From NCBI RefSeq assembly GCF_001640805.2, contig NC_066835.1, forward strand, positions 7,248,227 through 7,312,226: a stretch of 64,000 nucleotides of DNA, in the 5' to 3' direction. This document shows, piece after piece, positions 25,972 to 37,880 of this stretch (the first letter of the stretch is position 1; every line of letters begins with the position of its first letter). A model generated the notes under the pieces. It had not been told where the DNA came from. It made no database searches and saw nothing but the letters and a program-made list of their open reading frames with translations. The position numbers were made by a program, and so were the translations under genes. The DNA comes from Lates calcarifer. Its lineage: Eukaryota; Chordata; Actinopteri; Centropomidae.

Positions 25972-26091
25972 CTTGCTCCGACGGCGATGTGTCACATGAT
26001 CCGAAGCTGAGGGCCAGCAGAGTCAGAGAGGAGCAGAGGAGCCACATGGTTCCACTCCTCGGTAAACACCTCACCACGCCTCAGCCACCAG
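25972..26091 (-). CDS. col16a1: col16a1 exon 2: end of 5'UTR, start codon and signal peptide
   Basis: The ATG is at 26047-26045 in a good context (ACC before ATG). An in-frame TGA lies 36 nt upstream in the same exon, so this start is well supported. Codons 1-25 read MWLLCSSLTLLALSFGSCDT then SPSEQ, a typical signal peptide with a leucine-rich core; cleavage is likely near the GSC segment. The exon ends at 25972 with CAAG before GTGAGT and leaves one base of a glycine codon (phase 1). The 5' border at 26091 follows a pyrimidine-rich stretch ending in CATCAG, so the 5'UTR is spliced and a further exon must lie upstream. The coding part is 26047-25972 (76 nt). The link to exon 3, 10 kb away, rests on phase match and homology of the joined product, not on transcript data. 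Confidence 0.78.
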
Positions 26092-26395
26092 CTGATGGAA
26101 GAGCAAACAGGAAAAGCGAAAGTCAAAAAAGTCAAATCCCTCCTGTGTTCTGCCACCATGCCACCCAGTCCTCCAACTCTGCCGACAGCTGTGCATTATC
26201 TTTGACTCCTAAATAGACGTTGATGTATATTTATGAGTCAGTCACAGTTGATGTGTTAATTATGTGGTATGATGTGGGCTTTGTTAGCGGCATATGAATT
26301 AACCAGAATGTCCCTCATTAAGGAGTGTAACTCTGCAAAGTCTGATCATAGTCATTATCTTGTCCATCTGGTTGCCCTTTGACTGGGCAGCTGTG

Positions 26396-26426
<31 letters not shown>

Positions 26427-26487
26427 TATGTTGAGTGGAGTGCACTTAAATGCAAATACACAAATACACACACACACACACACACAC
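26396..26487. repeat. Two (CA)n microsatellites
   Basis: CA runs at 26396-26424 and 26466-26487, separated by 41 bp of unique sequence. Confidence 0.95.
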
Positions 26488-26835
26488 GTGACCATCTAAG
26501 AAACAAGACCATTCTTAACGAGAAAGTACACATTACACTGTAAACAAATACCTACTCCATATGCAAGACAACAAAGCAATGTGCACACATGAAAGTAAAG
26601 TGATTTACATGCATGCTAGTTGGTCCAGAGTCAAACAGACAGTGGGGCCAAAACACACAAACACATCTGGAGACTATTCCACTGGAGCCATGGTTGTGTT
26701 GCACCAGATGCTTCCACGTGGCCCAACAAGAAGCACACATACACACACCGCACACATTAAAATGCGTGCCACGTCTAAATAATCATTATATTCAGTCTCC
26801 ACAGTCCCACTGCCTTACTACAACCCCTTATTCAT

Positions 26836-26837
<2 letters not shown>

Positions 26838-26884
<47 letters not shown>
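26838..26884. repeat. (CA)n microsatellite
   Basis: About 23 uninterrupted CA units. Unique, GC-richer sequence follows at 26890-27180, including CACGCTCCCTCGGGGGTACA. Confidence 0.97.
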
Positions 26885-26886
<2 letters not shown>

Positions 26887-27759
26887 AATGCAAGCACACA
26901 AACACACCGCCCACTACGACTTGCATAAACACATCCCAGCTGACCTGGACTTGCCCCCAGCATGTGTGAGGACCCCATAACTCTGCAGTGTTTACAGGTA
27001 CAGCAGGGCCCTCAAGGCAGGCAGGCGAGCAGACTGTGTCTCTGTACACACACCTGTCCCGTCTGCCAGGAGAAATGACCCCCACGCTCCCTCGGGGGTA
27101 CACAATGTGGTGCTCCTGCCTGGCTGAGGACAGGGTGCGAATGCCATCTAGCCCGACCTAACAGCGTGCTGCTAACAGACAATGTGGTGGAGGACGGTGT
27201 TTCAAATTATGTTCTGAAATAACAACTACAGCTTGACATACCTCACATTGTGAATTATGCATTAAAATTTTGGGGTCTGCTGACTCTGTGGTGTAGTCGC
27301 TTTTCTTATTACATTTTAAAAAGCCCGGGTTACCATTTTATGAAATAATTTGCAAGTTCCTGTATAATCATGCTATAGCACAATTTATCTGTGTGCACAA
27401 CTGTTGACAGCATGGACACTTTTTTTTGGTGAATGAAGCTGTAAGCTAAGCAGCAGGCCTTCCCTACAGTGTGATGGGAGGAAGGTTAATCAAAGCCTCA
27501 AATGGCAGTGTTTGAGCACTCCAAAGCTGCAGCCATTATTATAGGCTTCATGCCACATGATTACAATAATAAGAAAGTTCACATAGTACATAATACATAA
27601 TGCATCACAGTCCAGAGAACACAGGCTGAAGGAAAAGTTACAGCTCATTGCAATTATTATCTGGCCATAATCCAGAACAATTTAATAGGCTTCCTAATAG
27701 TTGTTGCTATGGATGTATCTCTTTCTCCTTCTCTCTCTGCACTCCATCCGCAGCTTCAT

Positions 27760-27900
27760 GGCCTTCCCAGCTGACTGTAGCAGATAAAGGCGAGGCTGCG
27801 CTGGGGTTAGGCCACCGGGCTCGGCCAGTGGGGCTGGCCGTGAGCCCGATAAGCAGACTGATCGGGTCACTGAGTACGAAGCCAACTCAGGAAGGAAAAC
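27760..27900. other. GC-rich unique block in the presumed first intron
   Basis: A compact GC-rich, CpG-containing stretch (GGCCACCGGGCTCGGCCAGT, CCCGATAAGCAGACTGATCG) in AT-rich surroundings. The open frames here do not resemble known proteins. It could be an intronic enhancer or an alternative promoter; this is inference. Confidence 0.3.
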
Positions 27901-29059
27901 AATGACAGATTTGAAAGTCTTCCAACGCAAAAAGCCTGAAGACATGCACTGGTGGACAGAAGTGGTGACCAACATCAACAATCACAAAACAGCCACCTTC
28001 ATTCTTGTCTCAGCTTGGACATTTTTTTTTAAGGATATGTCTCGATTCGAGATTGAAGGCTGCTTGGTAGTAGGAGGAGTAGGAAGGTTTTTTGGTTCTA
28101 GGTACAGACCTTTCGCCTATTTTCTATTTCCAGCACAGCTATCAGTTCCAGTACTTTTTACAGCTTGAATGCACAGACAAAAGTGACACTCATACTGTCC
28201 TACATAACAATGGAGGCAATTTGTGCTCAGTGCTTAGCCATTTTTGTTGTCACACATTTCATCATCATTGCCATCGCTTACAGAACAACAGCACCAACAC
28301 AAGCCTGTTTAGAGGAACGCACTCTGACAGAGTTAAATGAAACATGTCCTCTCTATGGTTTGACAAGAGAATTGCTTATTAGCCACCCAGGCATGGATGA
28401 TTAAATAACAGTGGCCTACGGTTTACACTACTTTGTATCTGTTTAAATGGGAGAACCTGGCATAAATGTGTCAGCCATGTAATATTTGAGGGTTCAGTGC
28501 TTTTCCAGCTGTCTCTCCCAGCATAATGCAGCAGTGAGATTGACAGACAGCTCACTCACAGGGTATCTGCTTCCAATCTACCCCGTGCTATCTCACAAAT
28601 ACAAACACACAGAGTCAAGAGTGGTTTTGTTGCTGGGCTGAGAAAACATCCGCCTGATCTGTCCTCGGGGTTGCTACCCCAAATGAATGCTGCAGAGAAA
28701 GTCCTCTCTCACTCGCAGTGGATGTGTAAGGAAGTGCAGTAAAAGTTGACTGGAATGCAGCAATGACACAAACGGCTTGGATAATAAATGGACAGGTGGA
28801 CATGTAAACATTAATTCAAACACAAATTCATTCAAATATGAGCACTACAGAAGCCAAGAGAGCGCACATACAGAGCTGTGGTAGAGAGACTGAACAAAAT
28901 GTCTCAGACAGACAGGTAGAGGAGATGATTATGCATATAGGCACATACAAACTAACACAAGCCATTTTTACACCATGCATCACTGGAATAAGCAGAAGCA
29001 AATATCAAGAAGGCAATAAGTCAATTTCTGCTGCTAGCTGCCCTGCAAAGCTGTACTAA

Positions 29060-29830
29060 GGTACACGCCAAAAGCAGCACGCCAACAATGACAATGCTAA
29101 CATACTGATGCTAATCAGATGGGGTGTTACCTACACAATGTTTACCATTTTAATTTTGCATGTTAGCATGTGCAGCTTACGCTAGTGGTAATGTCATTAG
29201 TTTTGCAAGTATTAATGCAATTCCATTTCAAACTGTGCAATATTTATATTGAGTTCAATTTCTGTCTCTATGTATAAAGTCCTATGTATATTGCTCTTGT
29301 TAATATTTTTTATTACGCTGTCATGTTTATACTGTTCTTATGTGTATATTTTTTATAGCATTATCTTGTTTTTATCTTGTCTTTTACTCATATTTATGTC
29401 TTTTTCTATCTTTTCGATCACTTATGCTGCTGCAACAATGTAAATTTCCCCACTGTGGGACTAATAAAGGATTGTTTTATCTTATCTTATTAAGTCATAG
29501 ACCAACATATTGCACAAACTGAAATTTCTGAAACTGAAACTAGATGACAAGTCAGGGGGTCATCAAAGTTACTGGTAACAATTATTCAGGGGAAGGTATA
29601 TGTCTGTCTCTGTCTCAAATTTCATGACAATCCATCCAATAGTTGTAATGACATTTCATTCCAAAACACAAATGAGAACCAAAGACGAAAAGATTTGTCC
29701 TCTGGGGACCATGAATGTCTGTTCAAAATGTAATGGAAATCTATCCAATAGTTCTTCTAATATCTCTGAAGATATATCTGTCTGGACCGAGTGAGTGGAC
29801 CACCTGACAGACCGACTGACAGACAGACCA
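29060..29830 (+). repeat. Dispersed teleost repeat, family A copy 3, interrupted
   Basis: The left part (29060-29213) has the GCTAACAT and 'GTCATTAGTTTTGCAAGTAT' phrases. The right part (29493-29830) has 'AGTCATAGACCAA', 'GTCAGGGGGTCATCAAAGTT', 'GGGGACCATGAATGTCTGTT', 'ATCCAATAGTTCTTCTAATA' and a 'CAGACCGACTGACAGACAGA' tail. A different element splits it at 29214-29492. Confidence 0.8.
29214..29492 (+). mobile_element. Non-LTR retroelement 3' tail inserted into family A repeat
   Basis: A T-rich body is followed by 'AACAATGTAAATTTCCCCAC' and 'TGTGGGACTAATAAAGGATT', ending in a short TTATC/TCTTA repeat. This is the 3' end type I remember for abundant fish LINE or LINE-dependent elements, including the AATAAA-like signal and pentamer tail. 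TATTAA occurs at both junctions (29210-29215 and 29488-29493), a candidate 6-bp target-site duplication. A 64-codon hydrophobic frame inside it is a by-product of the T-rich body. Confidence 0.7.
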
Positions 29831-29839
29831 ACAGGCAGG

Positions 29840-31869
29840 ATGGATATTGACACTAGTCAATATGCTGCCATGTTTTCCTGGAGTTCCCTTTTGCAGATAC
29901 TGCAGGAGGTATCAGAGCATTTTTGCTGAATGTGTTTTTGACTGTTGATTAAACGCTTGATTCTGACTTGTCATTGGCAATGCAGCAAGATGTACACCTA
30001 TACTCTTGGCTTCTGGAACTTCGGATGTGCTTCAGGCCAAACCAGAGAGTGCATTGCAGACCTGTTACAACAGGGGACTAGGAGTGGATAAAAGTGACTA
30101 AAGATGCCCCAAGGCTTTGATAAGACACTCTAGATATCCCTTGACCACGAGCAATATAATCTTGCAATATCCAAACCTGAATGACACTCAAGAGAAACTG
30201 AGGCAAGTTCTTACTAGTCTTACATTCTGGGCAGTGTTCAAGGCCTTTACTTGAGTATTTGTGAATTAGAAACAGGCCAGTGAACAACAGAAGGGATTGT
30301 TCTGCACAAAACAACCCATGCTGAATGTCTACTCAGGGCTGCCTCGAAGTCCAAATGCTGCAGATACTTTGGGTCCACTTACATAAGGTGATGATGTAAA
30401 GTGAGTTCAGCACTGATGATGTGAACTAGTTGGCTCGGGGCCTGTGCTATGCATGGTTGAGTCAGCCTTCAGCACGCAGAGAATCTGCTGCTTTTCTTCA
30501 GCTTGACTTTACATTTCTGATGGCCCAATGTTTGTTTCACTACTGACCTGAAAAAGCGCAAGAGTCAAGTGGATGATACAATTTGCTGCAGGCCCATAGC
30601 ACAGGCTACGATAGGAAGCAGTATGTGTAACAGATACTGTACGGCCCATGGCCATACTGTGCGTGTGCAGCCTGCAGCAGGTTAAATGAGCAACACTTAA
30701 TGTGTAGTTAAATTCAAGGACACCAATTTGTAATGTTTAGAGGGCTATATTCCCCAGGGTCTGAAGAGGGAGTACTGTTACTGCAGGGGGAGATATGTGT
30801 CCCTGTTGCTACTGCAGTATGCAAAGGTTTCCAAGTTTTTTATGAATGGGATACTTATATCATATTTTTGTTGAAATGACCCCTTGTTGTTTACATCAGG
30901 TGAGCTGATCAGAGATATCAATATTTTCTCTAGAGAAGCAGCCCTCTAGTGAATTAAAAACATGCAAAATTGAGCTGTTCCAAATTTTGCGGGGGAGACT
31001 GACTCACAAAACTTTCTAGAACCCGAGGGGGTTTTAAGGGGTTGCACAGACAGGATGCAAAAGCCAGCAAACATGAGGATGGCTGAGTAATGAGGAGAGC
31101 AGATGTGTCTGTGGCACTCGAGCTTCCCCCCTCAGCACTTTTTTTTCTTTTCTTTTCTTTCCCAGGTAAAGGAAAGAAGGAGTTTTGGGTTTTTTTTTCT
31201 GGATTTTGGACACTGATCTCAGATCAGCACAGCACTATGCTCAGACATTACATTGCTTGAATGATATGCATGAAGATCCAGAAGAAAAAAAAACTGTGCT
31301 GCTAGTCGGCTTTTCCATGCCACAGGGGTTGAAAGCAAACCACAAAGATTTACAGTAACAACTCAGCTTCATTATGTGTTGTATTGAGACCTGTCTTAGA
31401 AATGAAAGGAAAATCAGCATCACTTTGGTTTTAAAGTTTTTTGTTGTTGCAAAATCCAATAAAGTAATACAACTATGCTGCCACATGCCAAGGCTACTCA
31501 GCAGATAATGATCTCCACTGGGAGAAAGTGAGTTTAAATCAGACTTATATTTTATGGCATTTTATCTCATAAAATCATAGTGTTCTGTTGTATGACTGTG
31601 ATAATCCCATAGGGAGTGCGTGTCTGTTGTGCTCAATAATGAATTTGCAGCGAGTTCATGGCATTTGCTGTATAATGCGCCAGTAATATTCCCATGTGAT
31701 GCACTGTATAACTGTGAGCAGCCTTAGCCTGTTGCAATACCAACCTAGTGCAAAAGTTTCACCGCAAAGTTTCACTACAGTCACTTTACAAACTGCGGCT
31801 AAACTTGTTCGCAGTCCCCCCCCTGCCAAGCATCGCTATCACGTCCACAAAAGTCCATAAAAGCCATAC
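29840..31869. other. Presumed first intron of col16a1, no gene seen
   Basis: Mostly unique sequence. It contains short poly-T and poly-A tracts near 31140-31200 and 31286. The segment 31540-31760 is repeat-free and could be conserved. No exon is recognised. Confidence 0.5.
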
Positions 31870-32170
31870 CTTCAACAACTGATAAATCCACAAATTTGCG
31901 ACCACATTAATCCGCAAATAAACGCGTGTATGTATCCAGAGACCAGATTGGAAATCCTGCGGGGCGATGCAAAGGCAGTCAAATGTAATCCAATGTGGTT
32001 TCTGTCTCCTTTTTTTTCATTAGGCTTCTTCCACGGAGAAAGGAAAGAAGAAAAAAAGTTACTGCGAGATTGTCCGTGTCCAACTTTTCCCCTCCCCTCT
32101 CTCTCCCTCTCTTTCTCCCTCCTGCTGCTGCACAACCTAAATCCCAAATCTCTCCCACTGTCTTCCACCC
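31870..32170 (-). promoter_or_regulatory. col16a1: Candidate col16a1 non-coding first exon and promoter region
   Basis: Exon 2 starts at a splice acceptor, so an upstream 5'UTR exon is required. The best candidate donor by eye is GTTGAAG before GTATGG, with the last exon base at 31870. The sequence just upstream (31890-32080) has a cluster of CpGs in an otherwise CpG-poor region, including ACGCGT, GCGGGGCGA and TGCGAGA, as expected of a vertebrate promoter. Further upstream lies a long purine strand on the gene's sense side. The 5' limit is arbitrary because no transcription start can be read from sequence. The candidate exon contains short upstream ATG frames. The whole assignment is inference and other donors upstream are possible. 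Confidence 0.4.
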
Positions 32171-32510
32171 TGTCTTTGCTCTCTGCCTGTCTCTCCGTTT
32201 CTCATTACTTTTTCTCTCTCTTTCTGGGTCCATCTCCCTTCCTGTCTCTTTTCAACACCCCCCCCCCCCTTCTCTTTCCCTCTGTTTCTCCCTCCCTCCC
32301 TTCCTCTCTGGGAGATCCCTCAGTGAAATGTGTCGTGACATCACCTTGTCCACAGTACTGGAAAATGAGCCCAGGGCATCTCTCTAATCTCTCTACCAAG
32401 CTCTTCCAGGCCTTTACCCTCTACCCAACCCCCCGCCGCCCCTTCACCACCACCCTCTCTTCTCCTCCATCTCCTCTCTCTCCCCACTCACCTCTCAGAG
32501 TTTTGATTCA
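32085..32510. repeat. Long pyrimidine-rich tract upstream of the candidate promoter
   Basis: The plus strand is dominated by C and T for about 425 bp, with CTCTCT runs and a C-run around 32258-32269. It directly adjoins the candidate first exon of col16a1. A 228-codon plus-strand frame crossing it is low-complexity (Ser/Leu/Pro/Phe) and not a credible protein. Such tracts can adopt triplex (H-DNA) structure and are common in vertebrate promoters; no function is shown here. Confidence 0.7.
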
Positions 32511-33614
32511 TGGCTTACTGGAGGGCAAGGAAGACTTGCTTCCATTCTGTCTGGATGAGGGCACTGTATTAAGACAAGAAATACGAATTACGGTGGCCAC
32601 GATGGTGCATTATTGAGAAGAATTTACTCCATTAAAATTAATGAACTTACTTATCATACTTACCTTTGATTGACGGCCAGGTCCACAGCTTCCATATTGT
32701 TTTATCACTGGGTTTTATTGCATCCAATCCATAAAGTGGCCTTGGTTGCAGCCTCTGACCATTCAGAAACACTCGTCTTAATAGTCACATAAATTCAAGC
32801 TTTATTGTCAGTAAGTAAATAGTTCAGGAGGCGAATAAATATCACTTTGGTTTGATTTATGTGTGCCTGCACCAGTTCTGTGGCTGCATAGGTACAGAAG
32901 AGTGCTCACACCGTCAAGATATTTATTTCTGTCCTCTGTTGAGAGGTCGGCTCCTCCACCAAGCCATTATCTCTCACTCTCTCATTAGCTTTAACCTCCA
33001 GCTTATAAAAAGAAAAAAGTGAAAACAACATGATAAGACTTGACTTGAATAGGAAAGGTTTATGCTCCATCAACGACTTCTGCAGCTGTCTAGTCTTGCA
33101 GCAACCTTTGAACTACACTTTCACCCAGATGTGACCTTTTTGAACTAACACCAGTGATGGTGGAAGCAGGGTCAATCAGTCACCGTCTGTGGGACATCTA
33201 GACAAATGTGCATATGTGTGTATGTCTTTATATGTGCAGGAAGCACAATAACATGGATGCAAAGAAAGGCTCTAATATTTACCATTTTATGTGCAACACC
33301 TCATTTTTAAATTAACCAACTACCCAATCCTTCCTGCTGAAATTTTGACAACACTGATGAAATAGCAGTGAAACAGTTTACCTTAAAACCCATCTCTTAA
33401 TTTATATGGTTTGAATTTTCCTTTTAGGTCATGTCTCTAAATATTCAGGTGTCTGGGGTTCATTTACTGGATCATATTACTGACAGAGTGCAACCTGATA
33501 CGACAGAGGTCTGATTGATTGCTTATCCTTGGCAGCCACTGTGTTGAAGTTGGAATTTTTCATCTATTTTTGGAGTCAATTTCACCAGTCCAAATTGAGC
33601 ACATAGAGATTTTT

Positions 33615-34265
33615 TCTCCCAGACTGAGAAATGTCAACAACTATTGGATGCATTGCCATGAAATTTGTACAGACATTGATGGACCTAAAGATGTGTCCTA
33701 GTGACTTTGGTGACCACCTGGCTTTTCCTCAAAGTGCTAACAGTGGGTCCAAGCTTTCCTTGCTGTACACTAGACAGACTGGTACAAAACACATTCAGGG
33801 TTACAAGATGATTCCCTCACTTTCCATTTAGTGTCACCACAAGGTTCACATTTGTGACATGAGATGGCATGGGATCTAGTAATTGTCTTGACAATCATTG
33901 GATGGATTGTCATGAAATTTGGTTCAAACATTCATATACCCTTCAGGGAGGTGATAAAAAGTCAGACGTGCTTGTAGGATAGCTGAATAGCTTTCGGAAA
34001 CTCCCACCTCTCCAACATTGAAGGGGTGGTCGGGCAACAGATGGTTTGAACCACTTTTTTCCCATCATCTTAACTGTACTTTGTGTTAAATGCTAATTAG
34101 CAAATGTAAGTGTGCTAAGGTGCTGGTAGCCATTATATCTGGCTAACATCAGTATGTTATCATTTAGAGCATTTAGCATTTAGTGTATTTAGCGTTAGCA
34201 TTTAGCTGTGGCTAAGTACAGCCTCACAGAGCTGCTAGCATGGCTGTAGATTCCGAGTCTTGTTT
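33615..34265 (-). repeat. Dispersed teleost repeat, family A copy 4, most complete
   Basis: This copy is opposite in orientation to those at 4560, 12405, 29060 and 63480. It has 'CAACTATTGGATGCATTGCC', 'ATGAAATTTGTACAGACATT', 'GTGACTTTGGTGACCACCTG', a second 'CATTGGATGGATTGTCATGA' block, 'AATGCTAATTAGCAAATGTA', 'GCTAACATCAGTATGTTATC' and 'GTACAGCCTCACAGAGCTGC'. It is non-coding. Confidence 0.8.
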
Positions 34266-34840
34266 GAATGTTCCACATCTTAACTTGTCAACCTTAAAAT
34301 ACTTAACATCAAGTTTTTTGAAACTTGAAATGAGTCTCTGGAAAATGAGATGGGACTTCAGACCAACTGAATTTAAAGCTATGGTTTTCTAAGAAATTTA
34401 TACAATCAGCTTAGGTTTTAAGCTTAATTACATAAGTTCATATGAGTGCTACTTGCATTATTTGAGGAAATCCGACTTTGGGTGCTTTTAAACCCCTTTA
34501 ATGATAATCAAAGAACGTACCACACAGTAACTTAATTGGACAGTCTCTCCACAACTTATTAAGAAAACAAACCGGATAAGCAAAATAAATTCACATGGAA
34601 TTTATTGTGTGTCCTCTTGACTGTTCAAGGTTAAACCAACTCAAAAATAAATCCCTTTAAATAACCCACAGAGTTCAAAGCAGAGCATAATCCATGTCCC
34701 CCCTTCAAAATGCAAAAACAGAATCCAGAAAACAAAAACTGAACGTACGTCCTCTGTTCCAAATGTAAAAAACAGAATCCAAGCACAGCAATGCATTGCA
34801 AGAGAAAAAGAAAAAGGATCCAAAAGGAATCAAACTCACC

Positions 34841-34866
34841 GAATGCCAAACTGGGGATTGGCATTC
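34841..34866. other. Perfect 9-bp inverted repeat with 8-base loop
   Basis: GAATGCCAA at 34841-34849 is exactly complementary to TTGGCATTC at 34858-34866. It lies in unique sequence of unknown role and could be a protein-binding dyad or a chance hairpin. Confidence 0.5.
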
Positions 34867-36079
34867 TGGCCTAGAGTTGATCTCTGGTCCTCAGCTTCTG
34901 TTGCTATGGGCCTCCATTGTCAGAATTCGTCAGTCCTTCACATGGATAAGGCTTTAATCATAAAAGGACCTAAATGTCTTTTTCTTTTTAGCACTGTTGT
35001 GGACAGACATTTTTTTTCAGAGCTCCTCTCTCTTTCCCCAGCTCCAAACAGTTTCCCTCTCCCCCTTGTTCTCCAGGCCACACCCCCTACACCTGTGTTC
35101 CTGGTTGACCTGGAACAGGAAACACTGCTTGGCAACAAATTAAAAGCATGGGTGACAGAGTATAATTACAGGTTTGATCTTGCAAGGATTTTTAACATTA
35201 AACCATCTAATTTACACCTCTACATATTACTCTTCCCCTCACACTTAAAACATTTCAATGCTTAAAATCCAGTGGTTTCACAATTAGGTATTACTATTAG
35301 ATTCATTCATCCATTGCTTCCGTACATTAATGGTTTGATCACGGAGAATAAAAGAATAAGATGCACTGGCTCTCAATCTCAAAAAAAGGGTGGGGGTGGG
35401 GGGGGTCCTTTGAATGCATCTCTATGCAAACGTGGAAGGAAAATAGAATATGTCTTCCTCACACACAAACGCACAAACACATATTTCTTCTTTGTTCCTT
35501 TTCAAACACATGCTCGTCATAATCGACTTGTAGCTATTTGTCTCATCCACTCTGTCATCATCAATAAATGTCATTGATTAAGAGACAGAGATAAACCTCT
35601 CTGCCAAAGTTTTCTGCTTTATAGCAATCTGTTCAAAACTTGCCAATGCAAAGGAAAATTGCACATTATAATTACTAAACCTTTCCTTCAAAGGTGCTTC
35701 AAGTGTTTGTGTATGTGTGAGGGAGAAAGAGAGAAAGGACTGACAAGAAAGATGCAATTATTTTGAGGGGGCTCTCTATTATACATGAAAGGATGTCGTT
35801 TCAGAGGCCTCCCGAGAGCTACATACGGGTAACAGATTTGTCTTCTCTTCCAGCTCTTCACAGGTCTTCTGTGCTAGGGAATCAGGCCACGCATGCGACT
35901 ACAGTTTCAATGAGAACTGATGTAAATGCTCCAGTTCACATGCATATGAGCCATTCATATCTGTGTCTTGTGGGACTAAATTGTGATGACAACCCTGAGA
36001 GACACGATCATAAATGCTTTATCATAAAGAAAAAGGAGCGGGGGCAAAAAACAATAAAATAAAATAAAAGATTGCCATG

Positions 36080-36255
36080 AAGACTCGACACCTTAGATAT
36101 CATCGTAAAATGCAGAGCCTTCGGGGAGAAACGGGCCGCGACGGAATTGGCCACATCTCATATCACCGTCTGTGCTGTTGTTAAACAAACTGACGGAAAA
36201 CACAAGGCTTCTGAACCCGGCCTGGTTACACTGGTCCAAGTTTTACAGGCTCGGC
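36080..36255. other. Unique CpG-containing block, candidate conserved element
   Basis: Repeat-free sequence with several CpGs (CTTCGGGGAGAAACGGGCCG, CGACGGAATTGGCC) upstream of the candidate promoter, bounded on the right by a GT-rich stretch. Conservation is inferred only. Confidence 0.3.
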
Positions 36256-37699
36256 GCGTGTATGTGTGTGTGTGTAAATACTGTGCATGTGTGTGTTTGT
36301 GTGTATGCATGCCATGGTGTGATCCATTACAATCACACATACTGTGCATGCTGGGTGGGTTTGGCTGAGCTCCAGCTATTGGCGGGGGAGCATCTCTGAA
36401 AAGGAGGATCAATGAGCTAGTCAAGCTGCATCGTATGGTGGTCTGAAAACGTTCCATGATTTACGAGACGCGAGGCCTCGCTCTAACCAGCTTTATTCTG
36501 TCAGCAGTCGAAGTTTCGCCTCACCTTCTGTTCAACTATAACTCTGCTCTGCTCCCCTTTTTTTTTAACACACCTGCTCCATATTTGTTAACAGGACACC
36601 ACTTTCAAAAATTAAGTGGGTCTTCTTAAATTTGAGTTCTCTTCAGTTCCTCTAATTAAAAATGAGCAGAAAGGCAATCCAGTCTGATTACAGCTGAGGA
36701 CTCTTGAGCCCTCTGATGCAAACAAGTCTCAAGTTTTTGCTGAGACTGAAAAGGATTGCACCTGTTGCACAGCCCTCTAGAGTGTACTCCAGGATTGGTC
36801 GCGCTCTCTGTCACACGTACCTCATGGGTAAGGATGAGGCATCAAGGGAGGCCGGGGTCCATATGTTTGTGCACATGTTCCCTCCCGGAACTATATTCCC
36901 ACTGTCTTATCCTGCCCTCCCCCTCCATCCTCCCTCATTCATCTTCTCTCAAGCCCACACCTCCTCTCCTGCATCCCACCCTCCATCACCTCCTTCATCC
37001 AGTCACATTAGAGGTGGACGTTTCTCCCTCCCCACCCCCCCACATCTCTTCAAGAACCCTCTTTTTCTCTCCCTCAGTAACTGTGTGAGGTGCAGGGAGT
37101 GGATAGATCCTGGCAGTGTCTTTATTGGCTCAGTTATTTCCACTGCATGCTCCCGTGCTCCCCTAAGAGGATGAGGGATGGGGGAGCATGGGAGCACTGA
37201 GAGAGGGGAGTAGACAGGATGGGTGGGTGGGCCGGCATTGGTTAGAAGAGTGGGTAAAGAAAGAGTCCAATAAAGTGTACTTTGCCTTCTTCTTCTTTTT
37301 TTTGCCTTCACCTCAGAGTTGTGGTCAGTGAGTCTTTACACATGCATCTGGGGGGGGGCAGTCAGTTCACCCGGAGAGTCCCTGCATCTTCACTGCAGAT
37401 GAAGGAGTGGATTCTATTTCAAGCATGAGTGCCGATATAAATCAGTCAATCAATAAGGAAAGACACAGCCACAAATGCTCATAGATGGGCAGTCACACAA
37501 AACACAGCAGTGAATGTGTGTGAGGGACTCCTGTTTTGATAGTCATTAAAAGCATCGGTACACTGGTGTGTACCAGTAAATTGGCTTAATACCCAACACC
37601 GGCTCTTGTTGACTGATAATGTAACCGAGGGTCCAGCTTAGCATAAATAAAACTGTGCATATGTGTGCGTGTGTGTGTGTGAGTGCAGAGCTCCTCAGT

Positions 37700-37880
37700 T
37701 TTCAGGTCTGCATTATTGCTGCAATAAGCCATGGAATAAAGTCAAACTGCCAAGCACTGAGCTGAAACGCTCCCACTGCTGCAGCAAACACCCGGCAACT
37801 TAAGTTACAGTATGGCCACACACCGGGCGCGCTCTCGGATTTAAGGCCGGAGCACGGCGCCGTAATACCTTACTAAAGTC
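37700..37880. other. Unique GC-rich block, candidate conserved element
   Basis: Contains CACCGGGCGCGCTCTCGGAT and GGCCGGAGCACGGCGCCGTA, a local CpG cluster about 5.7 kb upstream of the candidate promoter. It may be an enhancer or a small island; no exon is supported. Confidence 0.3.

Larger units (their letters stand above)
6467..32170 (-). other. col16a1: col16a1 gene, 5' portion (collagen XVI alpha 1), incomplete
   Basis: Six minus-strand exons with coding sequence join in one frame with GT-AG introns and matching phases to give 250 residues. The product starts with a signal peptide, followed by a TSPN domain of the type found at the N-terminus of FACIT and FACIT-like collagens. Motifs shared with human COL16A1 as I remember it include GFNL, KKIRNP, RWHK, HVDCSS, YCDP and CCEI in the same order and spacing. 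The family product is a secreted extracellular-matrix collagen that associates with fibrils or microfibrils and binds integrins. Introns from 3' to 5' are 1739, 761, 6239, 82, 10010 and about 5778 bp, the last depending on the inferred first exon. The Gly-X-Y exons and the stop codon lie beyond the left edge. COL9A1 and COL19A1 have related domains and are the alternatives, but the motif match favours col16a1. Confidence 0.85.

Noticed and set aside
29249..29443. 64-codon hydrophobic frame resembling a membrane peptide
   Set aside because: It lies in the T-rich body of the inserted retroelement 3' tail; T-rich sequence gives Phe/Leu/Ile by default.
31930..32616. 228-codon plus-strand open frame, the longest in the window
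   Set aside because: It runs through the pyrimidine-rich tract, is low-complexity Ser/Leu/Pro/Phe and resembles no family. Simple sequence explains its length.
34843..35265. 140-codon plus-strand open frame
   Set aside because: The composition looks random and there is no recognisable domain. Nearby repeated AACAGAATCCA words suggest an old repeat instead.
36704..37174. 156-codon plus-strand open frame
   Set aside because: The second half is pyrimidine-tract Pro/Ser/His sequence, and no family resemblance is seen.
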